From assembly GCF_027214005.1 (NCBI RefSeq), contig NZ_JAPWGY010000006.1:124001-188000 (forward strand): 64,000 bases of DNA. Reading direction: 5' to 3'. Below the pieces are notes generated by a model. It was not told where the DNA came from, searched no databases, and saw only the letters and a list, made by a program, of their open reading frames with translations. Shown piece by piece: positions 1-9,225 of this stretch. The stretch comes from Kiloniella laminariae (GTDB lineage Bacteria > Pseudomonadota > Alphaproteobacteria > Kiloniellales > Kiloniellaceae). The position numbers and the translations under genes are program-made. Within the stretch, counting starts at the first letter, position 1; each line of letters starts with the position of its first letter.

Positions 1-726
1 AGCCAGATCATTCCAGGGGCCAACCCACTCAGCCGCATCCACAGTTCCCGCCTGCATGGCGGGGAAAATTTCGCCTGGAGGCAGCAATACCACATTTACG
101 CCAAGCCGCCGCATGGCTTCCCCGCCCAGTCCGGCAATGCGCATTTTGATCCCCTGGAGATCTGCAAGGCTGTTAATCTCCTTGCGGAACCAGCCACCAG
201 CCTGTGGCCCGGAAGATCCCGCATAGAAAGGAAGCACCCCAAAGGGTTCATAGGCGCGTTGCCAGAGTTCCTGGCCACCACCAAAATACAGCCATCCACT
301 ATGTTCCGCAGCTGTCAGGCCGAAAGGGACCCCGGTAAAAAAGTGGAAAGCCTGATTTTTTCCCTGCCAGTAATAGGGGGTCGCATGCCCCATCTGGGCA
401 ACATTGTTTGAAACCGCATCGAATACTTCAAAGGGCGGCACCAATTCTCCAGCAGCAAAGAGCTCGATCGTCAAACGTCCTCCGGACATTGTCGTAATCA
501 TCTCGGCCAGCCGCTGGGCATTTACCCCGACCCCCGGCACATTGCGCGGCCAGCTCATGGCCATTTTCCAGACAATTTTTTCATCCGCCCGCACAACAGC
601 AGGGGCCGCAAGACTGGCTGCTCCGCCAACGGCAAACGCACCCAGCAGTTCTCGCCGGCTGATTCCTTTAACCCTGGAATTATTCTGTTTTTCTAACGTT
701 CTTTGATTTTTCCGTGTATCAGACAT
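1..726 (-). CDS. TRAP transporter substrate-binding protein, DctP family (partial, 3' end outside window)
   Basis: The reading frame runs off the left edge after 242 codons. It starts at the ATG at 726, with a purine-rich GGGGGC just upstream. Residues 1-50 form a Tat-type signal: the twin-arginine motif SRRELLGAF, then a hydrophobic Ala/Gly-rich stretch ending APAVVRA. The mature part begins DEKIVWKMAMSWP and carries the DctP-like segments MTTMSGGRL, LQGIKMRIAGLGGE and IFPAMQAGTVDAAEW. Family role: a periplasmic receptor that delivers an organic or amino acid to a TRAP permease in a Na+-driven transporter. The permease genes would lie to the left and are not visible, so the substrate cannot be named. 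The gene follows arsJ in the same direction, but 124 bp separates them and nothing suggests a functional link. Confidence 0.88.
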   Translation of the reverse strand, partial: MSDTRKNQRTLEKQNNSRVKGISRRELLGAFAVGGAASLAAPAVVRADEKIVWKMAMSWPRNVPGVGVNAQRLAEMITTMSGGRLTIELFAAGELVPPFEVFDAVSNNVAQMGHATPYYWQGKNQAFHFFTGVPFGLTAAEHSGWLYFGGGQELWQRAYEPFGVLPFYAGSSGPQAGGWFRKEINSLADLQGIKMRIAGLGGEAMRRLGVNVVLLPPGEIFPAMQAGTVDAAEWVGPWNDLA

Positions 727-850
727 ATCAGCCCCCATGGATATTTTAATCCACTTTAGCTCTTCACGCATAAGACGCAATATCTCCTGCACTTCCCGGA
801 ACATTATTCCCGGATTGCCACAAGCTCCCCAGCATTGAGAAGGCCGGAAT

Positions 851-2098
851 TTAGCTGTCTTCAGCAGATTTTTCCCCATATTGGGAAAGAAGAAACAGAG
901 GAACAGTTGCAATCAGGACCATTACCGCCGAGACGACAAGGCAGGCTGTTAACCCGGCAAGCTGAAAGACAACACCGGACAAAAGAGTCCCGCCCAAGCG
1001 CCCCACTGCGTTGGCCATGTAGTAAAATCCGACATTTAACGCCACCTTGTCTGCATCCGAGAAGCCGACAATAAGATAGGAATGCAAGGAAGAATTCACT
1101 GCAAAAACAAAACCGAAAACCAGCAACCCGATGATCAGAATATAAAGGCTCGCCGCTGTATCCATCCAGATCCCCATGGCAATGAGCAATGGAACAGTCG
1201 CCAGCGTACCTCCCCAAAACCCGGCAGCCTTCACCCCCAGCTCTGGTGTTACCACTCCACGGGTAAATCTGGGAACCACGGCCTGTACCAGACCGTACCC
1301 TATAACCCAGACAGCCATAAAGGCGCCGACTTCTTCAAAGCTCCATCCAAAAGCAGAGTAGAGGAAAACCGGAAGCGCGACCACAAACCAGACATCCCGG
1401 GCGGCAAAGAGAAAAACTCTGGAAAACGATAGAAGATTGATTTCCCGGGTTTTAGAGAAGAGATCCCGAACCCCGACAGAGCTCTTCACCCGCCCCAATT
1501 CGCGTTCGGCCAGAGAAAAACTCCCGAGCAAAACCAGAACAAGGCCAAAGGCCAGCACCCAAAGCGAAAGCTGGAAACCGAACCCTTCCAGCAACAGCCC
1601 ACCCAGGAGAAAACCCAGCCCCTTGAGGGCATTTTTTGATCCTGTCAGCAAGGCTACCCAGCGAAAGAGCAAGCCAGGCTTGGTGTTCAAGATTTCTCCG
1701 CTGTCTTCTTTTACCACCAGTTTGACTGCAGATTTTGAACTCATTTTAGTCAGGTCTTTGGCAACACCTGACAGAGCCTGAGCCACCATGACATAAAACA
1801 CGGAAAAGCCGATGGACCATCCTGTATCCAGTGCAGAAAGCAGCAGCAGGGCAAAGACCTGTATTGCCAGCCCCATTAACAGGGTCAACCGCAAACCAAA
1901 GCGGGCTGCAATCCAGCCCCCGGCAAGGTTTGTGACAATCCCCATGGCTTCATACAGCAAGAACAGACTTGCCAGATCCAGAGGTGAAAAGCCGAGCAGG
2001 TGAAAATGCAGCAGGACCAGCATTCGCAAGGCCCCATCAGTGAGAGTGAAGCCCCAATAGGCTGCTGTTACAACCGCATAACCACGTAAATCAGTCAT
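851..2098 (-). CDS. arsJ: ArsJ, organoarsenical (1-arseno-3-phosphoglycerate) efflux MFS permease
   Basis: A 415-residue, very hydrophobic protein with about 12 predicted membrane helices. The start (WGFTLTDGALRMLVLLHFH) and the GGWIAARFGL loop are typical of ArsJ. Its ATG directly follows the TAG of the upstream GAPDH gene (no gap), so the two are translationally coupled. Known biology: GAPDH uses arsenate in place of phosphate to make unstable 1-arseno-3-phosphoglycerate. ArsJ exports this, and it breaks down outside to arsenate and 3-phosphoglycerate. The GAPDH-ArsJ pair is diagnostic of this pathway. No arsR, arsB/acr3 or arsC is visible next to it. Confidence 0.93.
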   Translation of the reverse strand: MTDLRGYAVVTAAYWGFTLTDGALRMLVLLHFHLLGFSPLDLASLFLLYEAMGIVTNLAGGWIAARFGLRLTLLMGLAIQVFALLLLSALDTGWSIGFSVFYVMVAQALSGVAKDLTKMSSKSAVKLVVKEDSGEILNTKPGLLFRWVALLTGSKNALKGLGFLLGGLLLEGFGFQLSLWVLAFGLVLVLLGSFSLAERELGRVKSSVGVRDLFSKTREINLLSFSRVFLFAARDVWFVVALPVFLYSAFGWSFEEVGAFMAVWVIGYGLVQAVVPRFTRGVVTPELGVKAAGFWGGTLATVPLLIAMGIWMDTAASLYILIIGLLVFGFVFAVNSSLHSYLIVGFSDADKVALNVGFYYMANAVGRLGGTLLSGVVFQLAGLTACLVVSAVMVLIATVPLFLLSQYGEKSAEDS

Positions 2099-3109
2099 CT
2101 AGAGATCCTGCCCGATCAAACGCAACAGGTCGACCATCCGGTTAACATATCCCCATTCATTATCGTACCAGGCGTAAACTTTGAGGTGCTGTCCATCAAC
2201 CACCATGGTGCTGGGGCCATCGATGATTGAAGAGCGGGGATCATTAACAAAATCGGCCGAGACCAGTGGACGTTCTTCAAAACCCAGTACACCTTTCAAG
2301 GATCCCTTTGCTGCTGCCCTGAACAGCTGATTGACCTCTTCAACTGTCGTCTTGCGCTGCAGTTCGAAGACACAATCCGTCAATGATGCATTAAGTAACG
2401 GAACCCGTACTGCGTGGCCGTTCAGTTTTCCCTTCAGTTCAGGATAGATCATTGTAATCGCGGTTGCAGACCCTGTTGTCGTCGGAATCAACGAGTTCAA
2501 GGCAGAACGGGCACGCCGCAGATCCTTGTGCGGGGCATCTACCATGACCTGGGTATTTGTGACGTCATGGATCGTCGTGATAGACCCCCTCTCGATACCC
2601 AGAGCCTCGTGGATCACCTTGACCACCGGAGCCAGACAGTTGGTCGTACAGGAGGCCGCAGTCAAAATGTGGTGCTGGTCTGGTCGGTACAGATCATGAT
2701 TGACGCCATAAACGAGGTTCAGCACTCCCTCGGATTTCACAGGGGCCGCAACCATAATCTTCTTTACGCCAGCTTCAAGAACCGGCGCCAGTGTTTCTAG
2801 CGTCTTGAACTTTCCGGAACACTCGAGAACAACATCCACACCACGGCTTTTCCAGTCGACCTTTACCGGATCCCGCTCTTCGGAAAAGCTGATCTCGCTG
2901 TCGCCAATCGAGAAGCCTGTTGCAGAGGCAACAACCTCCCTGTTCCACCGCCCATGGACAGTATCAAATTCCAGCAGATGTGCTGCACATTCAACCCCGC
3001 CCTGAATTTCGTTCACATGGACAAACTCAATCCCCGGAACACCCCATCCTGCCCGAAGCACCAAGCGTCCCATCCGTCCAAAACCATTGATTCCAACGCG
3101 TATTGCCAT
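2099..3109 (-). CDS. gap: Glyceraldehyde-3-phosphate dehydrogenase of the arsenate-resistance (GAPDH-ArsJ) type
   Basis: NAD-dependent GAPDH of about 336 residues. The Rossmann motif [10 protein letters not shown] is at residues 7-16. The active site [10 protein letters not shown] contains the catalytic Cys (about residue 154) and a His follows in the C-terminal half. [14 protein letters not shown] is the conserved end. I prefer the ATG at 3109: AGAGG sits 9 nt upstream of it, whereas the ATG at 3118 directly abuts that AGAGG. The gene is the first of a two-gene operon with arsJ, so its likely role is arsenylation of glyceraldehyde-3-phosphate for ArsJ export, not central glycolysis. The upstream palindrome at 3143-3160 is a candidate operator. 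Confidence 0.93.
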   Translation of the reverse strand: MAIRVGINGFGRMGRLVLRAGWGVPGIEFVHVNEIQGGVECAAHLLEFDTVHGRWNREVVASATGFSIGDSEISFSEERDPVKVDWKSRGVDVVLECSGKFKTLETLAPVLEAGVKKIMVAAPVKSEGVLNLVYGVNHDLYRPDQHHILTAASCTTNCLAPVVKVIHEALGIERGSITTIHDVTNTQVMVDAPHKDLRRARSALNSLIPTTTGSATAITMIYPELKGKLNGHAVRVPLLNASLTDCVFELQRKTTVEEVNQLFRAAAKGSLKGVLGFEERPLVSADFVNDPRSSIIDGPSTMVVDGQHLKVYAWYDNEWGYVNRMVDLLRLIGQDL

Positions 3110-3142
3110 TGGTGCCATCCTCTATATGCACATCCATAATTC

Positions 3143-3160
3143 TATATTTCCGGAAATATA
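3143..3160. promoter_or_regulatory. Perfect 18-bp palindrome upstream of gap-arsJ (operator candidate)
   Basis: TATATTTCCGGAAATATA reads identically on both strands. It lies 34 bp upstream of the preferred gap start in the AT-rich gap between gap (leftward) and the flavoprotein gene (rightward). Position and symmetry suit a repressor such as an ArsR-family protein controlling the arsenate operon. The regulator is not encoded next to it, so the assignment is inference. Confidence 0.5.
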
Positions 3161-3180
3161 AAGATTATATGTGAATCTTT
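3160..3180. promoter_or_regulatory. Second inverted repeat, AAAGATT-N7-AATCTTT
   Basis: Perfect 7-bp arms (3160-3166 and 3174-3180) with a 7-nt spacer, directly abutting the 18-bp palindrome. It could be a second regulator site or part of the divergent promoter. The remainder of the 306-bp intergenic region (3181-3415) shows no gene and no further clear structure. Confidence 0.3.
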
Positions 3181-3415
3181 TATGACGTAATCGACATATT
3201 CCACGATATTTTCCACTATTCTTGGATGTCGTTATCCTGAAAGGTATTTTTCAGACCAGTCAATTTTTCAGGCCGGTCATAAGCAGAGCAAAAGATTGAT
3301 AAGTAATTCTGGTTGGTTGCCCTGCTCAAGATCTGACATCATCCACCAAAATTTCCCGGAAACCTATTATTAATCCGGGCAGGAACTGTCAGCCAGAGAC
3401 TAAAGAGAGTACAAA

Positions 3416-5482
3416 ATGCCTCGCGACCCCAGATACGATATTCTTTTTGAACCGCTGCAAATCGGCCCTGTTACAATCAAAAACCGTTTCTATCAGGTTC
3501 CACATTGCAATGGGCTGGGCTACGCCCGCCCCAGGAGCCTCGCTGCCATGCGTGGCATGAAAGCGGAAGGCGGATGGGGCGCAGTCTGCACCGAAGAGGT
3601 AGAGATTCATCCTTCATCGGAAATCTCTCCCTACATTGAAGGTCGCCTCTGGGATCAACGGGACATCCCTGCCCATCGCCTCATGACCGAGGCCGTACAC
3701 CAACACGGCTCTCTTGCCGGGGTTGAGCTTGTTCACAATGGCTTTCACGCACCCAACCGTACATCTCGCCTTCCGCCGATGGCGCCCTCGGCCATGCCGG
3801 TAAGTGCCTATGACCCTGTGCACGCCCGTGCCATGGATCTGACCGACATCAAAAATCTGCGCAAGTGGTACCGCCAGGCCGCCCTGAATGCCCGTGAAGC
3901 TGGTTACGATATCGTCTACGTCTATGCCGGACACTGCATGACCACGCTGATGCACTTCATGCTCCCCCGCTATAACCAGCGCAGTGATGCCTATGGCGGA
4001 TCTTTGGAAAACCGGGTCCGTCTGACCCGGGAAATTCTCGAAGAGACAAAAGAAGCCGTAGGTGATCAGTGCGCCATCGCCTTCCGTTTTGCCGTGGATG
4101 AGTTGCTGGGTAAAGACGGTATGACCTCAGAAGGCGAAGCAAGAGATGTTGTCGGTATGCTGGCAGAGCATCCGGATCTCTGGGACGTCAACATCAGCGG
4201 CTGGACCAATGATTCCTCTACCGCCCGTTTTGAGCCTATCGAAGGGTATCAGGAAAAATACACCACTTTTGTCAAATCCCTGACCAGCAAACCTGTGGTC
4301 GGGGTTGGGCGCTTCACCTCTCCCGATGCGATGGTTTCGCAAATAAAACGCGGCGTCCTGGATCTGATCGGGGCGGCCCGTCCCTCTATTGCCGATCCCT
4401 TCCTGCCCAACAAGATTGCCGAGGGACGCCATGATGAAATCCGCGAATGTATCGGCTGCAACATCTGTGTCACTGGCGACAATCTCTGTGTCCCGATCCG
4501 CTGTACCCAGAATCCGACAATGGGGGAAGAGTGGCGCAGAAAATGGCACCCGGAAAAAATCGCGCCAAAACAGTCTGACGATGCCGTCCTTGTCGTCGGA
4601 AGTGGTCCTTCTGGTCTGGAATGTGCCCTGCAACTGGCAAATCGGGGATATCAGGTTACCCTGGCCGAAGCAGGAACAGAACTGGGCGGGCGTTCGACCA
4701 GAGAAAGCAGGCTTCCCGGCCTTTCCAGCTATGCCCGTGTCAGGGACTACCGCAGCAACCTGCTGCAGCAAAAGAGCAACGTGGAGATCTACCTCGACAG
4801 CAAACTGGATGAAGCAGCTCTGCTGGAGTTTGGTTTTAAACATATCCTGCTCGCCACAGGATCCCGTTGGCGCAGGGATGGCACCGGAAGACAACACCAC
4901 GCTCCCTTACCCGGTCTGGAACTGCTTCCCGTCTTTACCCCCGACGACCTGCTTGATGGCAACAGTCCGGCAGGAGAAGTCGTGATCTTTGATGATGACC
5001 ATTACTATATGGGCGGGGTTCTGGCAGAAAAGCTGATCACAGAAGGCCAGAAGGTGACGCTGGTCACACCGGATGTAAAGGTTTCTGCCTGGACGGAATT
5101 CACGCTGGAACAGGAAAAAATCCAGTCCCGCCTGATGAAGCTTGGCGTAAGGATTATTACCAGTCACAGCGTCAACGCTGTCACCTCAGACGCTGTGGAA
5201 CTGGCTTGCTGCTATACAGGACGAACCAGCACGCTTCCTGCAGATGCCCTGCTCCTGGTCACGGCCCGCGATGCCAATGACGCACTTTATCACAGTCTGA
5301 AAAGCAACCCTGCCGCGCTTGCTGCAGCGGGCATCAAAACGGTGGAAGTAATCGGTGATGCCTATGCACCGGGATCTCTGGCTTCAGCTGTGTATTATGG
5401 TCATCTGGCGGCCCGTTGCTTTGAAGGAGAAAGCTGGGACGCGGCTCTTTTTGAGGGCGAACGTCCCGGTCTTGTCAACTGA
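3416..5482 (+). CDS. Trimethylamine dehydrogenase-family iron-sulfur flavoprotein (methylated-amine or DgcA-like demethylase)
   Basis: 688 residues with the TMADH layout. An N-terminal FMN TIM barrel (about 1-340) is followed by a 4Fe-4S loop and C-terminal FAD/NAD-type domains (about 385-680; nucleotide motif VVGSGPSG). Cys31 in RFYQVPHC matches the Cys that carries covalent 6-S-cysteinyl FMN. Cluster ligands are C345, C348, C351 and C363. By alignment from memory, the TMADH substrate bowl Tyr60/Trp264/Trp355 corresponds here to Glu61/Trp263/Asp355, while His173 and Asp266 are kept. This points to a charged amine, such as a dimethylglycine/sarcosine-type or diamine substrate, not trimethylamine. 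No electron-transfer flavoprotein genes are nearby. The 3' end lies 3 bp from the convergent ACT-like gene. Confidence 0.85.
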   Translation: MPRDPRYDILFEPLQIGPVTIKNRFYQVPHCNGLGYARPRSLAAMRGMKAEGGWGAVCTEEVEIHPSSEISPYIEGRLWDQRDIPAHRLMTEAVHQHGSLAGVELVHNGFHAPNRTSRLPPMAPSAMPVSAYDPVHARAMDLTDIKNLRKWYRQAALNAREAGYDIVYVYAGHCMTTLMHFMLPRYNQRSDAYGGSLENRVRLTREILEETKEAVGDQCAIAFRFAVDELLGKDGMTSEGEARDVVGMLAEHPDLWDVNISGWTNDSSTARFEPIEGYQEKYTTFVKSLTSKPVVGVGRFTSPDAMVSQIKRGVLDLIGAARPSIADPFLPNKIAEGRHDEIRECIGCNICVTGDNLCVPIRCTQNPTMGEEWRRKWHPEKIAPKQSDDAVLVVGSGPSGLECALQLANRGYQVTLAEAGTELGGRSTRESRLPGLSSYARVRDYRSNLLQQKSNVEIYLDSKLDEAALLEFGFKHILLATGSRWRRDGTGRQHHAPLPGLELLPVFTPDDLLDGNSPAGEVVIFDDDHYYMGGVLAEKLITEGQKVTLVTPDVKVSAWTEFTLEQEKIQSRLMKLGVRIITSHSVNAVTSDAVELACCYTGRTSTLPADALLLVTARDANDALYHSLKSNPAALAAAGIKTVEVIGDAYAPGSLASAVYYGHLAARCFEGESWDAALFEGERPGLVN

Positions 5483-5485
5483 CAG

Positions 5486-5821
5486 TCACGCCGTAAGTGC
5501 CATCCTGTCCTGACCAACTGCAGCTTTGCTATCATGAAAAGCTTCCACCAGATGTTGGCTTTTGTGAGGAACAAAGCTGCAGCTGACTGCATACACGGTA
5601 AAGACAGCCTTGAGTTTCGCTTCAATGATCCGAGCCCGCTGTTCTGTCAGATCGTCCGTTTCGATAACAACTCTCTGGGTTTCCTCTCCAGCCCGCATTG
5701 CCACGACAGAAAAGGGGACAGAACTGTTCAAGGCAAAAAGTTCGAGAATACGGGGCAAAGTTCCCGGCTCACTCTCGGCAAGGATCTGATAGGTCGCAAC
5801 CGGCTTTTTACTCACAGCCAT
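5486..5821 (-). CDS. Small ACT-domain-like protein
   Basis: About 111 residues. The core (ATYQILAESEPGTLPRILELFALNS followed by two further beta-like stretches) resembles a single ACT domain, a small ligand-binding regulatory fold, with an extra C-terminal tail. No enzyme domain is attached. The start is uncertain: ATG at 5836, ATG at 5821 or GTG at 5815. GGAG is only 1 nt from the 5821 ATG but 7 nt from the GTG, which favours 5815. The gene diverges from an Lrp/AsnC regulator and converges on the flavoprotein gene with a 3-bp gap. It may sense an amino acid for this locus, but that is a guess. Confidence 0.55.
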   Translation of the reverse strand: MAVSKKPVATYQILAESEPGTLPRILELFALNSSVPFSVVAMRAGEETQRVVIETDDLTEQRARIIEAKLKAVFTVYAVSCSFVPHKSQHLVEAFHDSKAAVGQDRMALTA

Positions 5822-5982
5822 TCTCCACAAAAACATTCACTAATCAGCTGCTCAAGAACACAGCCCGGGCCTTCCCCTGATATGCAGTATCTCCTATTGC
5901 AGGCGGTAAATCTTCCCTAAGCCAAGAGAAAAGTGATACAAAGAGGATCAGAATTTCACATTATCAAAAAAATACGGGAAAT

Positions 5983-6492
5983 ATGACCGAAACCCTTGAT
6001 GATCTCGACATACGTATCCTCGAAGTCCTGCAGCAGGATGTCACAATCCCTGTGACAGAACTTGCAGAACAACTTGGCTCATCCAAATCTGTTTGCTGGC
6101 GGCGTATCCAGCGTCTGCTCGATAATGGTGTGATCAAGGAACGTGTTGCCATCCTTGACCAGAAAAAAATCGGTCTGGGCGTCACCGTTTTCGCCCAGGT
6201 AAAAATGCATCACCACGTCAAAGGTGCTCTGCCCGATTTTGTCGAAGCAGTCAGGAAGTGTCCTCAAGTTATTGAGTGTCACACTCTCATGGGCAGCGTC
6301 GATTTTCTGCTAAAGATCGTAGTCGGAGATATAGAAGAATACGAACGTTTCTTCTGGCAGGAACTTTCCCAGATCGAAGGTGTACAGGAGATCAGTTCCT
6401 CTACGGCCCTAACCCGCTTTGTCGACACAACCCGGCTTCCTCTTGAACAGCTGTACCAGAATAACAACCAGAGTAACAAAAAGACGTCATGA
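5983..6492 (+). CDS. Lrp/AsnC family transcriptional regulator
   Basis: 169 residues. An N-terminal winged HTH (LDDLDIRILEVLQQDVTIPVTELAEQLG to about residue 60) is followed by an RAM/AsnC ligand domain (about 70-155; CPQVIECHTLMGSVDFLLKI). It is transcribed away from the ACT-like gene and followed by a DMT exporter, a common pairing in which the regulator senses an amino acid and controls its export. The C-terminal 15 residues (NNNQSNKKTS) are a low-complexity tail. Confidence 0.9.
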   Translation: MTETLDDLDIRILEVLQQDVTIPVTELAEQLGSSKSVCWRRIQRLLDNGVIKERVAILDQKKIGLGVTVFAQVKMHHHVKGALPDFVEAVRKCPQVIECHTLMGSVDFLLKIVVGDIEEYERFFWQELSQIEGVQEISSSTALTRFVDTTRLPLEQLYQNNNQSNKKTS

Positions 6493-6619
6493 TCCTGACG
6501 AACCGGAAAATACTTAAATAATACAGATCTTGCTGGTCATCAGCCTGAAAAACCTGTCGTATAGGCTCCCTGAGGCGTCCGGTATGTTCCGGCGCCCTTC
6601 ACAACATAGAAAAAATTCA

Positions 6620-7498
6620 ATGACCCAGAACCTGGACCATCCGGTTAGCCTCCGGGACTATAGCATCCTTGCGCTGATTTTCCTGCTCTGGGGTCTGAAC
6701 TATATCGCGATCAAGATAGGGGTCAGCGAGTTCCCTGTCTGGACGGCCTTGGCGATTCGTTTTACGATCATCTTCCTGCTGCTTGCCCCTTTTGTAAGAT
6801 ATCCCAAAGGTCAATTCCGTTCATTGCTCACCATCAGCCTGGTGTTGATCCCGGGACATTTTGGCCTGCTGTTCTGGTCTATCCAGCACACGGCCAGTGT
6901 TGGTGCCATTTCGGTGATCATCCAGCTTGGCCCGGCCTTTTCGGTACTTTTGGCCTGGATATTCTTCAAGGACGTTCCCGGCATCAAAAGAATTTCCGGT
7001 CTGACTCTTGGCTTTATCGGGGTCGTGATACTTTTTTATGAACCCACTTTTTTCGACAGTATGGATGCCCTGCTCGCCGGATTGGCGTCTGCTTTTTTTA
7101 TGGGCTTTTATACCATTCTGATCCGGGGCAAGAGCCAGATCTCTCCACTGGCAATCATCTGCTGGAGCTCGGCTCTTGGAATTCCCTTCTCGCTGACACT
7201 GGCCTTGCTGCTTGAACCCAGCATCATTGTTTCGATGGAAGCAGCCAGTCTGAACGGATGGCTTGGTGTTACCTATGCCGCGATTGCCTCCAGCATCATC
7301 GGTCACGGCTCCTGGGCATGGATGCTGCGCCAACATTCGATCTCTTTCCTTGCGCCCTTGACATTGAGTGTCCCCGTCATTGCCGTATTCGCCACTGTTA
7401 TGGTATTTGATGAACCATTCACACTGCATATGGCTTTTGCAGGGCTGATTGTATTAGCAGGCATAGGACTGATTACCGTCTCGAAGGCTTATAAATAG
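6620..7498 (+). CDS. DMT/EamA family transporter
   Basis: About 292 residues with ten predicted membrane helices in two EamA repeats. The first repeat starts SILALIFLLWGLNYIAIKIG and the second starts near LLAGLASAFFMGFYTILI. I choose the ATG at 6620 because family members begin close to this helix; the longer frame upstream starts only with TTG at 6530 and adds a non-membrane stretch. The gene follows the Lrp regulator in the same direction. Likely role: export of an amino acid or another small metabolite across the inner membrane. The substrate is unknown. Confidence 0.85.
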   Translation: MTQNLDHPVSLRDYSILALIFLLWGLNYIAIKIGVSEFPVWTALAIRFTIIFLLLAPFVRYPKGQFRSLLTISLVLIPGHFGLLFWSIQHTASVGAISVIIQLGPAFSVLLAWIFFKDVPGIKRISGLTLGFIGVVILFYEPTFFDSMDALLAGLASAFFMGFYTILIRGKSQISPLAIICWSSALGIPFSLTLALLLEPSIIVSMEAASLNGWLGVTYAAIASSIIGHGSWAWMLRQHSISFLAPLTLSVPVIAVFATVMVFDEPFTLHMAFAGLIVLAGIGLITVSKAYK

Positions 7499-7574
7499 GT
7501 TATCGCGATCAGCTACGCGCTCTCAGGTAAACGCTCTTTGGCAAAAAATCCCAAAAGGCAGAAGCGAGATCCCG

Positions 7575-8138
7575 ATGTTCAGGAATTTGATTATTGTGAT
7601 AAATTTGATCATGGGGTTATTCGCGGCGAGTTCTGCGGCGTCCCAGCCCTCATCAGCCCACGACTTCTCTTTTGAGGCGATCGAGGGTGGCAGCATCAGC
7701 CTTGCAGATTACAAAGGAAAAGCGGTCCTGCTGGTCAACACCGCCTCTTTTTGTGGCTTCACCAAACAGTACGCCGATCTTCAGAAGCTCTGGGAGAAAT
7801 ATGGTGAAAAAGAGTTGATCGTCCTTGCGGTCCCTTCCAACGATTTCGGAGCACAGGAACCCGGCAGCAAGGAAGATATAAAACAATTCTGTCAGATGCA
7901 GTACGGCATTGATTTCCCCATCACGGAAAAAGAGCGTGTCAAAGGCCCGGACGCGCACCCCTTCTACAAATGGGCCCGACAGGAACTGGGGATGGTTGCT
8001 GCGCCAAAATGGAATTTCCACAAATACCTTGTTGGACCGGATGGCAAACTGGTTGACTGGTTCAGTACAGTTACCCCCCCAAACTCCCCCAAAGTTATCC
8101 AGGCAATCGAAAAACTGCTTAAACCCGGAACCCGCTAG
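7575..8138 (+). CDS. Glutathione peroxidase-family protein with signal peptide
   Basis: 187 residues. The first ~23 residues form a hydrophobic export signal (LIIVINLIMGLFAASSAAS), so this copy is probably periplasmic. The GPx fold follows, with the expected catalytic tetrad: Cys60 (NTASFCGFT), Gln94 (FGAQEPGS), Trp146 and Asn147 (KWNFHKYLV). The active residue is Cys, not selenocysteine. Family role: reduction of hydrogen and lipid peroxides, in bacteria often with thioredoxin-like reductants. The 3' end faces a LysR gene 34 bp away. No co-transcribed partner is evident. Confidence 0.9.
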   Translation: MFRNLIIVINLIMGLFAASSAASQPSSAHDFSFEAIEGGSISLADYKGKAVLLVNTASFCGFTKQYADLQKLWEKYGEKELIVLAVPSNDFGAQEPGSKEDIKQFCQMQYGIDFPITEKERVKGPDAHPFYKWARQELGMVAAPKWNFHKYLVGPDGKLVDWFSTVTPPNSPKVIQAIEKLLKPGTR

Positions 8139-8172
8139 GTCAAAACTGCGAACCAGTCTCGCTATCGTTTTC

Positions 8173-9051
8173 TTATTTAAAGTACGCCTTGGCTTCGGCC
8201 CAGAGCCAGTCACGAAACCAGATAACTTCCGGTTTGGGACGGGACTGACTTTCAGGCATCAACAGATAGTGGGACTGTAAAGCAGGGAGTTCATGTTTGC
8301 TGGGGCGGATCAAACGCCCGTTTTCAAGATAAGGCTCTGCAAAACATTTCTGCACAGCCGTAAAACCAGATCCGGTCGCCGCCATTTCCAGAGCGGTGAG
8401 GGAATTATCAACCCGAACGCCTTTCACAAAGTCATATTCTTCCGGACCATGGGATTCAAACCAGCGTTTCCAAACATCCTCACTCCCCATAATGTGCAGA
8501 AGATTGTCAGACCCTGGCTCCAGCTTTTCCTCAAGCAAGGGCGAACAGACCGGAATTATCTTGTCATGACAAAGCAATTCCACATTGAAGCCACTCCAGT
8601 GCCCGTCGCCGAAACGTATCTCCAGATCCATCTCATCTTCACTAGATCCTTCAGCCCAGATTGAGGTGCAAAGCCGGATGTTCACCTCGGGGTATTTCTG
8701 GCGAAAATTTTTCAACCGTGGCCCAAGCCACAGTACTGCAAAAGATATGGTTGCCCGAACTGTTACCGACTTGTCGCGTTTGGGGCCAAACAAACCAACT
8801 GTGGTTGCCGACAGTTCGTCAAATGCCTTGCGTACAGCTGGTAAGTAAGCTTTCCCCATATCTGTCAGACGCAAACTGCGCGGCAGGCGTTCGAACAACG
8901 GAAAGCCAAGATGCTTCTCCAGTGACCGTACCTGATAACTGATTGCCGCCTGGGTTAACTGCAGTTCCTCCGCCGCAGCAGTAAAACTGGTACGACGGGC
9001 AGCAGCTTCAAAAGCCCGAAGCCAGATCAGGGGAGGCAGTTGGTACGACAT
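8173..9051 (-). CDS. LysR-family transcriptional regulator (GcvA-like)
   Basis: 292 residues from the ATG at 9051; a TTG at 9054 directly precedes it. The N-terminal HTH (LRAFEAAARRTSFTAAAEELQ, then LTQAAISYQVRSLE) matches the GcvA subgroup of LysR proteins, followed by a LysR substrate-binding domain (about 90-290). It diverges from the enolase-superfamily gene at 9226 across a 174-bp gap, so that gene and the aldehyde dehydrogenase behind it are the likely targets. The effector is unknown. Confidence 0.88.
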   Translation of the reverse strand: MSYQLPPLIWLRAFEAAARRTSFTAAAEELQLTQAAISYQVRSLEKHLGFPLFERLPRSLRLTDMGKAYLPAVRKAFDELSATTVGLFGPKRDKSVTVRATISFAVLWLGPRLKNFRQKYPEVNIRLCTSIWAEGSSEDEMDLEIRFGDGHWSGFNVELLCHDKIIPVCSPLLEEKLEPGSDNLLHIMGSEDVWKRWFESHGPEEYDFVKGVRVDNSLTALEMAATGSGFTAVQKCFAEPYLENGRLIRPSKHELPALQSHYLLMPESQSRPKPEVIWFRDWLWAEAKAYFK

Positions 9052-9225
9052 CAAACTTTATCCAAAAATTAATTTAGGCCTTAGCAGAATAATACTTCAT
9101 TTGTTTTTTGGTCAAGATTGATAAATCATGCCCTCATGAACAGTCGGTGATTCAAGGAATTTACAACTGAGGGCCCGACATTTCCGAAACCGATCCATCC
9201 CGTTGCAGGCAAGGCGCGATACAAG

